A DNA stretch of 64,000 bases from Lentisphaerota bacterium. GTDB lineage: Bacteria > Verrucomicrobiota > Lentisphaeria > Victivallales > UBA1829. Location of the stretch: positions 43,357 to 107,356 of the forward strand of contig SUVR01000009.1 of the NCBI GenBank assembly GCA_015061915.1, written 5' to 3'. A program made the position numbers and the translations under genes. Position 1 is the stretch's first letter, and every line of letters starts with the position of its first letter. A model generated the notes under the pieces. The model searched no databases, had not been told where the DNA came from, and was given only the letters and a program-made list of their open reading frames with translations. Positions 9,236 through 20,651 of the stretch are shown here, one piece after another.

Positions 9236-12048
9236 TCCACCTCCCCGGCGTCAAAGCGGATTCCGGCAAGAGCGGTAGGCGGATCAGGCCGGTAAAATTC
9301 CTTGAAATTGCTGTTTGCGTCCGGAGTGAAGTCCGCAATTCTTGCTTTACGAATATCATTCAGGATCCATTCTCTGATCTGATCGACCGTGCGTTCTGCC
9401 TGATCCAGCAGGAGATCCATATTCTGCCACATTTTATAACCGGTTTCAGTGACGGCTTTCGGGATATTGAAGTAGCCACATTCAAACTTGACTTTTTCCG
9501 GGTCGATCCCGACATCTTTCCAGAAAGTTTCATCCAGCGGCAGGAGCAGACGGTAAAGGGGCAGCTGCAGGTCCAGAAATCTGGCATCTGTTCCTCTTCC
9601 GGCTCTTTTGTAGTGGGTTTCTTCGGGTGTTTTTCCTTTATCAGAGGTTTTGAAGTCGATCAACCGCAGAGTTGTTCTGTCCTTGCTGATCTCGATCCGG
9701 TCGATTTTGCCTTTGATGAGCATATCGTGGAAGATGATACCGTTTCCACCGTTGAGATCCCATTCCTGTTTCAGGAGATCGAAATGATCTTTTTCAGCGA
9801 AAAGTTGTTTTGCGGTGTGAGCGATCCGCCGGAGAGACATTTCTTTTTGTACCTGGATCGCCGGTGGCAGTGGCGATCCGCATTTTTTTGTGAGTTCGCG
9901 GCTGAAATTTGCCGTGAGAGCATCCACAGCCTCATCTTCAGAGTTGCAGCTGTTCAGATCAAAATGTTCCAGAGCGGCGTGGCATACCGTACCGAAAGCC
10001 ATCGGGTCCAGCTCGTTTGTTTCGTAGTCGTTACAGGAGAGCTTCATTGACCGTTCAAAAAAAGTATCGAGGACCGTTTTAGGATCCAGCAGCCCTCTGA
10101 AACTGGTGACAGAAAGCTGGATCTGTTCCGGATTTTCCGGATTTCCGAACGCCAGTGAAAGATCCGGTTCGATCGTAAAATGACGGTATTTTTTTCCGGA
10201 GGCGTTCTCAGTCGGGACCGGTGGTGGCGAAAACAGGATTTTTGCCCGCTGTTCCAGATGTTCCGATCCGGCAAAGAACAGGGTCGAAGCCCGGAGAGGA
10301 GCGCCTTTTTCATCTGTTTTACAGACAATGAACTCGGATTCGGGTGCATCTTTGAGAATGGTATAGAGATAGAAACAGTCCCGTGCGAACCGCTGGGCGT
10401 TGTCCGGCAGACCGAGGATCTTCCGTTTGGTATCGTTCAGAAAGTTTGTCGGGGTGATGGATTCAGGCAGGGCACCTTCATTCATTCCGCAGAGAATGAT
10501 CCGTTCTGCGGACCGGAAGGGCAGATCCAGAAACCCGGTGATCTCCACGGCGTCGGGGGAATGTTCCGGATAAAGATCGATTTTTCCGGCAGCCCGGGCA
10601 AGCACCTCGTAAAATTCCGGCGGCTGCAGCTCCGTCAGGAGCGAAGATTTTGCAAAACGCTCCAGAAGAGCCGAGAATTTTTCCGCTTCCTGCCGGAACG
10701 AGATCCCGTGGAGCGGCGACGGTGTTTTTTGATAGATCCGGTTGAACAGCTCCCGCAGTGTCCGGACAGGATCCGTGCTGCAGCAAAGAGTTTCCCGGAT
10801 CTTCAGGATCCGGCTGAAAGCTCCGCGCAGGGCGTCAGAACCGGCGTATGGCGATTGCGGAGTAAGAACATCCACCAGATGTTTCAGCCGGTAGGAATCC
10901 AGTGCTGCGTACAGGTCATTTTCTGTGGTGGCGCACTCTGCAGCAAGCCATGCAATGAAACTGCGGTGTGCAAAGAGACTGCGGATCACATCGATCTGCG
11001 GCTCCCCGATCAGACGGCAGAACAGTTGCAGCAGCGGCACAAGATCCAGTTTTCCGGCGGGAAAACCTGCGGGGTCGTAGATTTCCGGCATACCGGGGAC
11101 ATTTTCCAATTCCCGCTTGATCCACGGAACGAGGGCGGGATCTGCGGTGGCGATCACGGTTTTTCTGCAATCGAAAACATCTCCGACCGGCAGCAGTTCC
11201 CGTGTAAGACGAGCCAGATCGGCGGGATCGGCGGCAATATGGATCCGGTTTCTCCCCCCCTGCTCAAAGTTCAGCGGGTATCCGCTCCAGGCTTCCGGGA
11301 TCACTCTGCCCCACGGATCAAAGCGGATCGCCATATCCGGTGCGGCATTGACCAGAATATCAATAGGGAGAGTACCGGTCATTTCCAGCAGTTCCAGCCG
11401 TTTCAACGCGGGTCCGGGCAGATCCGGCACACCGGCGATCACGATCCGGTCATATTTCCGGAACACGGTCAAATCGCTCACTGCGTTCTGTAACTGCAGC
11501 AGAGGATCGGGAAGTGTATTTTCTTCCAGTATGGCATTGAAGCGCTGTTCCAGTTCGGCAAGGGCTTCCCAGCGGTCGTAGTCGGTGTTCCCCTGCAGAA
11601 TATCTTTTGCGGTGGCGAAGGAAAGCAGTTCCCGGTTCAACTCGGTTTGCAGGGCGGAAAGATTTTCTGCCAGACCGGTGATCAGCTTGCTGTTGGTATG
11701 ATCCAGACCGTTCGGGAACAATTTTTTTGGGCAACCTTCCGCTTGCAGACCATTCAGTATTTTTTTCCAGATCAGGGTGCGCTCTGCCGGATCAATGGAT
11801 TTTTCTTCTATGCCGAACCGGATCAGACCGCCGGAGGTCGCCGTGTCCGGCGGAAAAACACCTTTTCCGGTCGCCGCCAGACGATCGGAGAGAAGGCGGA
11901 TCGCATTCTGTCCGGGCAGAACGATCAGGATCCGGGAGAGATCCGGAATTTCTGCCTCTGGAACAGAATTCAACAGAAAATCAGCGGTTTTCTGCAGAAA
12001 ATCGTGCGCCCCGGTTGTCCGGGACCCGATAAAAGACACTCTTTTCAT
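9232..12048 (-). CDS. AddB-like PD-(D/E)XK nuclease/inactivated helicase protein
   Basis: Overlaps the AddA-like gene by 4 nt; AERIILCGMNEGALPES, RLIDFKTSDKGKTPEETHYKRA (PD-(D/E)XK), typical AddB-like architecture. Confidence 0.85.
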   Translation of the reverse strand: MKRVSFIGSRTTGAHDFLQKTADFLLNSVPEAEIPDLSRILIVLPGQNAIRLLSDRLAATGKGVFPPDTATSGGLIRFGIEEKSIDPAERTLIWKKILNGLQAEGCPKKLFPNGLDHTNSKLITGLAENLSALQTELNRELLSFATAKDILQGNTDYDRWEALAELEQRFNAILEENTLPDPLLQLQNAVSDLTVFRKYDRIVIAGVPDLPGPALKRLELLEMTGTLPIDILVNAAPDMAIRFDPWGRVIPEAWSGYPLNFEQGGRNRIHIAADPADLARLTRELLPVGDVFDCRKTVIATADPALVPWIKRELENVPGMPEIYDPAGFPAGKLDLVPLLQLFCRLIGEPQIDVIRSLFAHRSFIAWLAAECATTENDLYAALDSYRLKHLVDVLTPQSPYAGSDALRGAFSRILKIRETLCCSTDPVRTLRELFNRIYQKTPSPLHGISFRQEAEKFSALLERFAKSSLLTELQPPEFYEVLARAAGKIDLYPEHSPDAVEITGFLDLPFRSAERIILCGMNEGALPESITPTNFLNDTKRKILGLPDNAQRFARDCFYLYTILKDAPESEFIVCKTDEKGAPLRASTLFFAGSEHLEQRAKILFSPPPVPTENASGKKYRHFTIEPDLSLAFGNPENPEQIQLSVTSFRGLLDPKTVLDTFFERSMKLSCNDYETNELDPMAFGTVCHAALEHFDLNSCNSEDEAVDALTANFSRELTKKCGSPLPPAIQVQKEMSLRRIAHTAKQLFAEKDHFDLLKQEWDLNGGNGIIFHDMLIKGKIDRIEISKDRTTLRLIDFKTSDKGKTPEETHYKRAGRGTDARFLDLQLPLYRLLLPLDETFWKDVGIDPEKVKFECGYFNIPKAVTETGYKMWQNMDLLLDQAERTVDQIREWILNDIRKARIADFTPDANSNFKEFYRPDPPTALAGIRFDAGEVE

Positions 12049-12069
12049 TTTGTTTTATCCCCTCAAAAC

Positions 12070-13557
12070 TTAATAAATCGTCCGTGCCGGAACGCTGATC
12101 TGCAATTCCCGGGCAAGATCCTGGAACAGTTCCAGTTCCCGTTTGTTTTGTGTATGGGTGATGAGCGTTCGGACATAATGTTCGATTTCCTGTCTCCGGA
12201 CCGGATTTTTCATCATTTCCTGCAAGATTTTTCTGCCGGCGCTGTGGACGCGATGGGCGTACTTGCGGCTTGCTTTCGGCATAGCGGCATCGTCCAGCAG
12301 ACTCAAGTCGAATGCCATAAGGATCGTTAAATTGTATTCCGGCGCATTCAACAGATAATCCATAACCGGTTTCAGGCGCACTTCATCTTCTTTGCGGAGG
12401 CGGTTTTCTCTTGCGGCTTCGCTTTCTTCCACATTCTGAAAAGCCACCGTTCCGGGCAGGTCTCCGCCACGCAACAGACGCATCATCACCTGTTCCTGTG
12501 CTTCTTTATGTTTGGGGATCACAGATGGTTTGGACCATGTTTCCAAAGCCATAAGGGCGAACCGGAATTTGCTGTAATCTCTGGGCTGTTCCACGATCTG
12601 GCGCAGAGCCGTTTTCAGTTCCGGAACTCTTTTACATTGATCCATGGCGGCACTTGCAAACCCGATTCCGTGCTGTTTGCGGAGCATCAGCCGGTAACAG
12701 GGGATCAGATCCGGCTTGACCAGTTTGGCAGCGATGATCGTATCAAAGAGTGCAGTAAGGATCTCCGGTTCCTGATCATCCGTGGCGTAATGGTTCATCA
12801 GGGCGAATGCTTCCGGCGTGCCGATCTTTGCAATGACCTGGAAATAATGGGAGATCAGATCTTCTTCATCGGGCGTGGAATCCAGTTCCCGTTTCAGGTA
12901 TGGCAATGCTTCGTTGCCATAGATGGGCAGCTGGTGCAATGCCGTTGCTGCGGTGGTGTTGAACAGGTCGTTTACAGCCAGTGCCTCGGTCAGATATTCC
13001 ACCGGAGAAAAGCCGTTCTTGAATTCCAGTGCATCCTGCAGCCGCAGAAGGAATGAAAGGTTGCCCGCTGCGAAACAGTAGAAGTTTCTGTTTTTCCCCG
13101 CATAGAGCGTGTACCGTTTCAGATTGGAATCCAGTTTCCGCCACTGAAAACCGTACTGATTGTAAAACAGCTGTTCCAGCCCTTTCCGGCTTTCCGGTTC
13201 TGAAAGACCCAGTGCCTTGTCCAGCCGGAATACTTCACTTTCTACCGGGATCAGGATAATGTCTGCAACTTCAGGAACACCAAGACGCTGTTTGATTTCC
13301 GGTGATTCCTCTTTCAACGGCAGATCTTTCAAGGGAGTGCCGGAAAGGATGAACCGGTAGGCGGTGAAGGGCGCTTTTCCCAGAGCGGGGTTGTTGACTG
13401 TCAGCTGTGAGCCGTGAGTGATCTTGTAATAGGGCGTGCCCATTTTCTGAAGGGCGTTCCGGGTTTCTATCAGTATTTGATTGATACTGTTTGCAGAAAG
13501 ATTCCCGGTCAGCAACAGCAGCGGCAACAGTAAGAACAGGATCCGGTTTCGCATCAA
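12070..13557 (-). CDS. Secreted hypothetical protein, possibly HEAT-like
   Basis: Signal peptide MMRNRILFLLLPLLLLTGNLSANS; long continuous ORF between dnaE and addB-like gene. Confidence 0.7.
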   Translation of the reverse strand: MMRNRILFLLLPLLLLTGNLSANSINQILIETRNALQKMGTPYYKITHGSQLTVNNPALGKAPFTAYRFILSGTPLKDLPLKEESPEIKQRLGVPEVADIILIPVESEVFRLDKALGLSEPESRKGLEQLFYNQYGFQWRKLDSNLKRYTLYAGKNRNFYCFAAGNLSFLLRLQDALEFKNGFSPVEYLTEALAVNDLFNTTAATALHQLPIYGNEALPYLKRELDSTPDEEDLISHYFQVIAKIGTPEAFALMNHYATDDQEPEILTALFDTIIAAKLVKPDLIPCYRLMLRKQHGIGFASAAMDQCKRVPELKTALRQIVEQPRDYSKFRFALMALETWSKPSVIPKHKEAQEQVMMRLLRGGDLPGTVAFQNVEESEAARENRLRKEDEVRLKPVMDYLLNAPEYNLTILMAFDLSLLDDAAMPKASRKYAHRVHSAGRKILQEMMKNPVRRQEIEHYVRTLITHTQNKRELELFQDLARELQISVPARTIY

Positions 13558-13559
13558 TA

Positions 13560-16500
13560 TTATCCTTTCTTTTCTTCTTTATCTTTTTTCCAGTCCCGGT
13601 TGTAACGGGGTCTTGCCTGCGGTACTTCCCGGTTGGCTTTGATCCGGTACTGATTTTCGCCCAGGATCCGGTCGATCTCATCCAGCAGGGCACGGTTGAT
13701 CTTTACATTGAATTTTCTGCCGGCTTCCACGAAAGCCACCACACCATCCTGCGTATGGACACAGAGGACCACCGGCACTTCGCCGCTGTTTGCGCCCAGC
13801 AATTTGCCCAGCTGTTCCAGATGGGACCGGTTGTGGCGGGTGCCGTCCAGATGGATATGCAGCTCTGCGCTGTCGGTTTCATACACATCCAGGAGGGGGA
13901 TCAGTTCCTGCACCATCAGGGCACAGGGCGCATTTTCCTCTTCGCTCCGTTTGGTCAATGCTTTCACAAAGACCGGCGCTCCTTCCAGCAGGTATTCCTT
14001 GCACTTTTCGTAGACCTTGTTGTAGCAGATACATTCCATATTTCCGGTCAGGTCCTCCAATTGGAAGATGGCAAAGGGTTTCTGATCCTGTTTGGTCAGT
14101 TTCCGTGTCACGGTGGTAAGCATCCCGCCCAGTTTCACGCCCACATCGTTGGGCATTTTGCTGATTTCCGCCAACTTTGCGGAGGAGAAGGTTTTGATCA
14201 GATCTTTGTGGCGATCCAGCGGGTGTCCGGAAACATAGAAGCCCAGCAGGCGTTTTTCATCGTCAAGCAGTTCTTCATCATCAATTTCGGGGATATCCGG
14301 CACTTCCACTTCGCACAGGTCCGCCTGATCTTCTTCGGAGAGCATATCAAAGAGACTTCCCTGACCGCTTTCCTTGTCCCGTTTTGTGGCGTTGGCGCTG
14401 GCGATGGAGCTTTCGATCATGGCAAGCAGCTGGGAGCGTTTCAGACCGGTGCTGTCCAGTGCGCCTGCCCGGATGAGGCTTTCCAGAGCCTTGCTGTTGA
14501 TCCCGTCCGTCCGTTCCAGCAGATCGGTGAGGCTCTTGAACGGTCCGTCCTTGCGTGCTTCGAGGATACTCTGGGAGACGCCTGTGCCGAAGCCTTTGAT
14601 CGCTCCCAGACCGAAACGGATGGCATCGCCGTCCACGGTGAAGTTCACATCGCTGGTATTCACGTCCGGCGGCAGGATCCGGATCCCCGCATCGCGGCAC
14701 TCACTGATGAGGAACGCCAGTTTTTCGCTGTTGGAAAGTTCGCTGGTCATCACGGCTGCCATGAATTCCGGACGGTAGTTGGCTTTCAGATATGCCGTAC
14801 GGTAGGACATGATCGCGTAAGCGGCGGAGTGGGACTTGTTGAACCCGTAGTCGGCAAACTTCTTGATGTTCTCCCAGATTACTTCCGCCTGGGCTGCCGG
14901 GATGTTGTTGGTGGCGGCACAGCCTTCCACAAACTTATCGTGCTGCGCCAGCATATCCTTGATCTTCTTCTTCCCGATGGCACGGCGGAGGATGTCCGCC
15001 TGACCCAGCGAGAACCCGGCAAGGACCTGCACCACCTGCATGATCTGTTCCTGATAGAGCATGATCCCGTAGGTTTCCTTGAGCAGACTTTCCATTTTCG
15101 GGTGGTCGTACTCCGTGGGAATGGTGCCTTTCTTTCTGCCCACAAAGAGATCGATGAACTGCATGGGGCCCGGACGGTAGATCGCCACGAGAGCGATAAT
15201 GTGCTTGATATTTTCCACGCCGAACTTCCGGCACAGATCCTGCATACCGCCGGATTCCAGCTGGAACACCGCCACGGTATCGCCGTTGTTCAGCAGGTCG
15301 TAAGTTTTCTTGTCATCCAGCGGCACGGTATCCATATTCAGCTCGATCCCACGGTTCTTGCGGATGTTGTCGCAGGTATCCTGGATCACGGTCAGGGTCC
15401 GCAGACCGAGGAAGTCCATTTTGAGCAGCCCTACGCTTTCGCACAGGGGGGCGGTGTACTGGGTAATGACTTCTTCGTGGGCGCCGCGTCCGAGGGGTAC
15501 CAGATCCGCCAGCGGCTGGTTGCAGATGATGACGCCGCACGCATGAATGCCCATCTGACGGTTCAGCAGTTCCAGGTTCTTTGCGTGATCGAAAATTTCA
15601 TTGACCCAGGGTTCTTTTTCCTTGAGTTCCCGCAGGTCCGGCGATTCCTGTTCGGCTTTCGCCAGCGTCATCTTCGGATCGTCCGGTACGGTTTTCGTCA
15701 GCATATTGCCTTCTGCGGGGGTACGGCTCAGGGCGCGGGCGATGTCTTTCAGAACCACTTTTGCCTTGAGTGTGCCGTAGGTGCCGATCTGAGAGACGCT
15801 GTCCGCCCCGTACTTGTTGATCACGTAGTCAATGACTTCCTGCCGGCGGCGTTCGCAGAAGTCCGTATCGAAGTCCGGCGGGGACACGCGGTCCGGGTTC
15901 AGGAAGCGTTCAAAGAGCAGGTCGTACCGCATGGGGTCGATATCCGTGATCCCGGAGAGGTATGCCACAATGGAACCTGCGCCCGAACCACGCCCCGGCC
16001 CCACGGGGATCCCGTGTTCCTTCGCCCAGTTGATGAAGTCCCACACGCACAAAAAGTAACTGGGATATTTGGTGCGGTTGATGATCTCCAACTCATAATC
16101 CATGCGCTTGAGATTGGTTTCCGCCTCTTCTTTTTTGTCTTCCGGCGGATTGTACGGATCGTAGCCGTATTTGCGTTTGTAGCCGCAGACCGAATCCTCG
16201 CCGGTACCGTAAAGGCAGATCTGGCGCAGGTACGCCCCGGCGACTTTCATCACGATCCGGCGGCGGACCAGATCTTTCTCCGCTTCTTCATCCGGTTTCG
16301 GGGCTTCCGGATCTTTCTCTGCCGCCTTTTCGATCTCCTTTTTGATTTCATCGCAGGAAGAGATCCGGATCGTTTCCATATCCAGTGTATCCACAAACTC
16401 CTGGGGCGGATTGTATTCGGGATAATGGTTTTCGTATCCGATCGTTACATTGCAGCGTTCCGCCACTTCCAGCGTATTGGTCAGGGCTTCCGGGACTTCA

Positions 16501-17369
16501 TTGCCGAAGATCTCGTACATTTCATCGCCGGACTTGAAGTAAAATTCATCGGAGGAGAGTCTCATCCGGTTGGGCATATCCATAGAGGCGCGTGTCTGAA
16601 TGCACAGCAGCAGCTCATGACTCCGGGCGTGTTCTTTGCGCAGATAGTGTACGTCATTGGTCGCCACCACCGGCACTTCCATATCTTTGGAGAGCTGAAG
16701 CAGGATCTTGTTGACCAGTTTCTGCTCCTCGATCATTTCCCGGAAATCTTCCTGCTGATTCGGGGGCAGGGCGGCATACGCTCCCGGCTGACCGCCGTGG
16801 TACATGATCTCAAGGTAGAAATTCTTGCGCCCGAAGATGTCCAGATAATCCGTCAGCATCTTTTTTGCTTCGTTGTATCCGCCGTTCCGTGCCGCCACTG
16901 CGATCTCGCCCTGAAGACACGCACTCATGCCGATGATCCCCTCGTGATACTGCGCCAGCAGTTCCTTGTCGATACGCGGTTTGTAGTAGAAACCGGTGGT
17001 ATGCGCCTCGGAGATCAGTTTGCAGAGGTTGTGATAACCCTGCTGATTCTCCGCCAGCAGGATCAGGTGATACGCCCGCTGTTTCTGACCTTCCACGCTC
17101 TTGATCAGACGGGACCCCGGCGCCATATATGTCTCACACCCGATGATCGGTTTGAGGTCCGCTTTCTTCATGGCATTGTGAAATTCCAGACAGCCCCCCA
17201 TGACCCCGTGGTCGGTCAGCGCCACCGCTTTCATACCGTATTCTTTCGCCATACCCACAATATCCGTCTTGCCGGCGGGGTCCTTGAGCTTTGCCCAGGA
17301 GATGGCAGACGCACCATCCAGCAGACTGTAATCCGAATGTACATGAAGATGTACAAAATCGTGTCCCAT
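13560..17369 (-). CDS. dnaE: DNA polymerase III subunit alpha
   Basis: MGHDFVHLHVHSDYSLLDGASAI, GVMGGCLEFHNAMKKADLKPIIGCE, GPGRGSGAGSIVAYLSGITDIDP, FERFLNPDRVSPPDFDTDF. Confidence 0.97.
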   Translation of the reverse strand: MGHDFVHLHVHSDYSLLDGASAISWAKLKDPAGKTDIVGMAKEYGMKAVALTDHGVMGGCLEFHNAMKKADLKPIIGCETYMAPGSRLIKSVEGQKQRAYHLILLAENQQGYHNLCKLISEAHTTGFYYKPRIDKELLAQYHEGIIGMSACLQGEIAVAARNGGYNEAKKMLTDYLDIFGRKNFYLEIMYHGGQPGAYAALPPNQQEDFREMIEEQKLVNKILLQLSKDMEVPVVATNDVHYLRKEHARSHELLLCIQTRASMDMPNRMRLSSDEFYFKSGDEMYEIFGNEVPEALTNTLEVAERCNVTIGYENHYPEYNPPQEFVDTLDMETIRISSCDEIKKEIEKAAEKDPEAPKPDEEAEKDLVRRRIVMKVAGAYLRQICLYGTGEDSVCGYKRKYGYDPYNPPEDKKEEAETNLKRMDYELEIINRTKYPSYFLCVWDFINWAKEHGIPVGPGRGSGAGSIVAYLSGITDIDPMRYDLLFERFLNPDRVSPPDFDTDFCERRRQEVIDYVINKYGADSVSQIGTYGTLKAKVVLKDIARALSRTPAEGNMLTKTVPDDPKMTLAKAEQESPDLRELKEKEPWVNEIFDHAKNLELLNRQMGIHACGVIICNQPLADLVPLGRGAHEEVITQYTAPLCESVGLLKMDFLGLRTLTVIQDTCDNIRKNRGIELNMDTVPLDDKKTYDLLNNGDTVAVFQLESGGMQDLCRKFGVENIKHIIALVAIYRPGPMQFIDLFVGRKKGTIPTEYDHPKMESLLKETYGIMLYQEQIMQVVQVLAGFSLGQADILRRAIGKKKIKDMLAQHDKFVEGCAATNNIPAAQAEVIWENIKKFADYGFNKSHSAAYAIMSYRTAYLKANYRPEFMAAVMTSELSNSEKLAFLISECRDAGIRILPPDVNTSDVNFTVDGDAIRFGLGAIKGFGTGVSQSILEARKDGPFKSLTDLLERTDGINSKALESLIRAGALDSTGLKRSQLLAMIESSIASANATKRDKESGQGSLFDMLSEEDQADLCEVEVPDIPEIDDEELLDDEKRLLGFYVSGHPLDRHKDLIKTFSSAKLAEISKMPNDVGVKLGGMLTTVTRKLTKQDQKPFAIFQLEDLTGNMECICYNKVYEKCKEYLLEGAPVFVKALTKRSEEENAPCALMVQELIPLLDVYETDSAELHIHLDGTRHNRSHLEQLGKLLGANSGEVPVVLCVHTQDGVVAFVEAGRKFNVKINRALLDEIDRILGENQYRIKANREVPQARPRYNRDWKKDKEEKKG

Positions 17370-17570
17370 TCTTCTCGTTCCTTTGCGCGTTGTAAGATTA
17401 AACAAAATATTATCTTTTATTCCGTGAACTATTACACCGGAACGGCGATTTTTCAAATGGATTTCTGTTTTTTTGCCGATTTTTTGCGGGTGTGAAAAAA
17501 TATGAAATTTTGTTGCAGTTCACACTTGACATTTTTTGAAAGGATGCTAAATTATTGGACAACTCATTAT

Positions 17571-17648
17571 GGTGGGTGTAGCTCAGTTGGTTAGAGCGGC
17601 TGGTTGTGGCCCAGCAGGTCGCGGGTTCAAGTCTCGTCACTCACCCCA
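17571..17648 (+). tRNA. tRNA-His (anticodon GTG)
   Basis: GGTGGGTGTAGCTCAGTTGGTTAGAGCGGCTGGTTGTGGCCCAGCAGGTCGCGGGTTCAAGTCTCGTCACTCACCCCA; cloverleaf with G-1:C73 and encoded CCA. Confidence 0.97.
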
Positions 17649-17670
17649 TTTTGTATTCTCTGTCCGAGTC

Positions 17671-17694
17671 AGCCCTTTGATTCGGGCTTTTTTA
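17671..17694 (+). terminator. Rho-independent terminator of tRNA-His
   Basis: AGCCC tttgattc GGGCT TTTTTTA. Confidence 0.75.
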
Positions 17695-17857
17695 TTTTCT
17701 GCGTAAAACCCCTTGTGTCAAAGGGATTTGCAACATTTTACCTTTGATACATAATTCTCTGCAGAGAATGGAGAGAGGGCTGTTTGCCGACAAAATCCGC
17801 ATAAAATCTCCCTAAATTCTCCGCTGCAGGAGGTCACGCGACCTCTGCCAGGAGAAC

Positions 17858-18664
17858 ATGACAACCGCCGCCCCGGAGATGGAGGACTATATCGGCGAGG
17901 ACGGACTGCTTTACTGCGGAAAGTGCCATACGCCGAAAGAAGCCTACTTCCCGGAGGGTAAGGAGCTGTTTGGCCGTGACCGCCACCCGGCAGAGTGCGA
18001 CTGCCAGAGAGCCGCCCGTGAGCAGCGGCAGGCCGCCGAGGAACACCGCCGCCATGTGGAAGCCGTGGAAAATCTGAAACAGAGGGCTTTTGCCGACTCA
18101 GCCATGCAGCAATGGACATTCGAGAACGACAACGGCAGAAACCCGCAGACCGGGATTGCCCGGCGGTATGCGGAGCATTGGGAAGAAATGCAGGCCGAAA
18201 ACATCGGCTGCCTGTTCTGGGGGAACGTCGGCAACGGGAAAAGCTACCTTGCGGGCTGTATCGCAAACGCCCTCATGGAGAAAGAAGTCCCCGTATATAT
18301 GACGAACTTCGCCGTTATCCTGGGCGACCTCTCTCCCGGCTTTACAGGCCGGAATGAGTATATTTCCCGCCTTTGCCGCTATCCGCTGCTTATCATTGAC
18401 GACTTCGGCATGGAGCGTGGCACCGACTATGGACTGGAACAGGTATTCCATGTGATTGATACCCGATACCGCAGCAACAAGCCGCTGATCGCCACCACCA
18501 ACCGCCCGCTGGACGAGTTGAAAAAGCCGACAGACACGGCCCATTCCCGGATTTATGACCGACTGCTGTCCATGTGCGTCCCGATACGCTTTACTGGCGT
18601 CAACTTCCGGCAGGAAACCGCAAAGCGGAAAATGGAAACCATGAAGAAACTGCTGGCTGAATGA
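17858..18664 (+). CDS. DnaC/IstB-like ATP-binding protein of Firmicutes ICE type
   Basis: Zinc-ribbon-like N-terminus (CGKCHTPKE...CDCQRAAREQ), Walker A LFWGNVGNGKSYLAGCIANAL, Walker B LLIIDDFGMERGTDYGLEQVF. Confidence 0.88.
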   Translation: MTTAAPEMEDYIGEDGLLYCGKCHTPKEAYFPEGKELFGRDRHPAECDCQRAAREQRQAAEEHRRHVEAVENLKQRAFADSAMQQWTFENDNGRNPQTGIARRYAEHWEEMQAENIGCLFWGNVGNGKSYLAGCIANALMEKEVPVYMTNFAVILGDLSPGFTGRNEYISRLCRYPLLIIDDFGMERGTDYGLEQVFHVIDTRYRSNKPLIATTNRPLDELKKPTDTAHSRIYDRLLSMCVPIRFTGVNFRQETAKRKMETMKKLLAE

Positions 18665-18678
18665 AAGGAGTATTGCCT

Positions 18679-18867
18679 ATGGAGAATATCAAGCAGCACG
18701 ACCACCGTACCACCCGCCGCCCCGACTGCGTGACGGAAATCCGCATGGGGAATACCGTTCTTGTCGTGTCCGGCTTTTTCAAGAAAGACACCACCAGCAC
18801 CGCCGCCGACAAGATGGCGAGGGTACTGGAAGCGGAAGCCGCTGCTACACAAAAAAAGGCGATTTGA
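18679..18867 (+). CDS. TnpW-like transposon-encoded small protein
   Basis: MENIKQHDHRTTRRPDCVTEIRMGNTVLVVSGFFKKDTTSTAADKMARVLEAEAA between the DnaC-like gene and a large serine recombinase. Confidence 0.8.
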   Translation: MENIKQHDHRTTRRPDCVTEIRMGNTVLVVSGFFKKDTTSTAADKMARVLEAEAAATQKKAI

Positions 18868-18948
18868 CAAGCTGTAAAGAAGCAGATTTATCACTTTTAC
18901 CGCTGTACAGCCGCCCCTGTTCCGTGGTACAATGAAACCACGGAATAG

Positions 18949-20598
<1,650 letters not shown>

Positions 20599-20651
20599 CG
20601 CCTGACCTATCCGACACAGCCCTAAGTGCCGGATAGGAACGGCAAAATTTT

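Noticed and set aside
10180-11493. 437-aa plus ORF
   Set aside because: Antisense to the AddB-like gene.
13491-17495. 1334-aa plus-strand ORF
   Set aside because: Antisense to dnaE; long open frame caused by codon bias, no protein-family signal.
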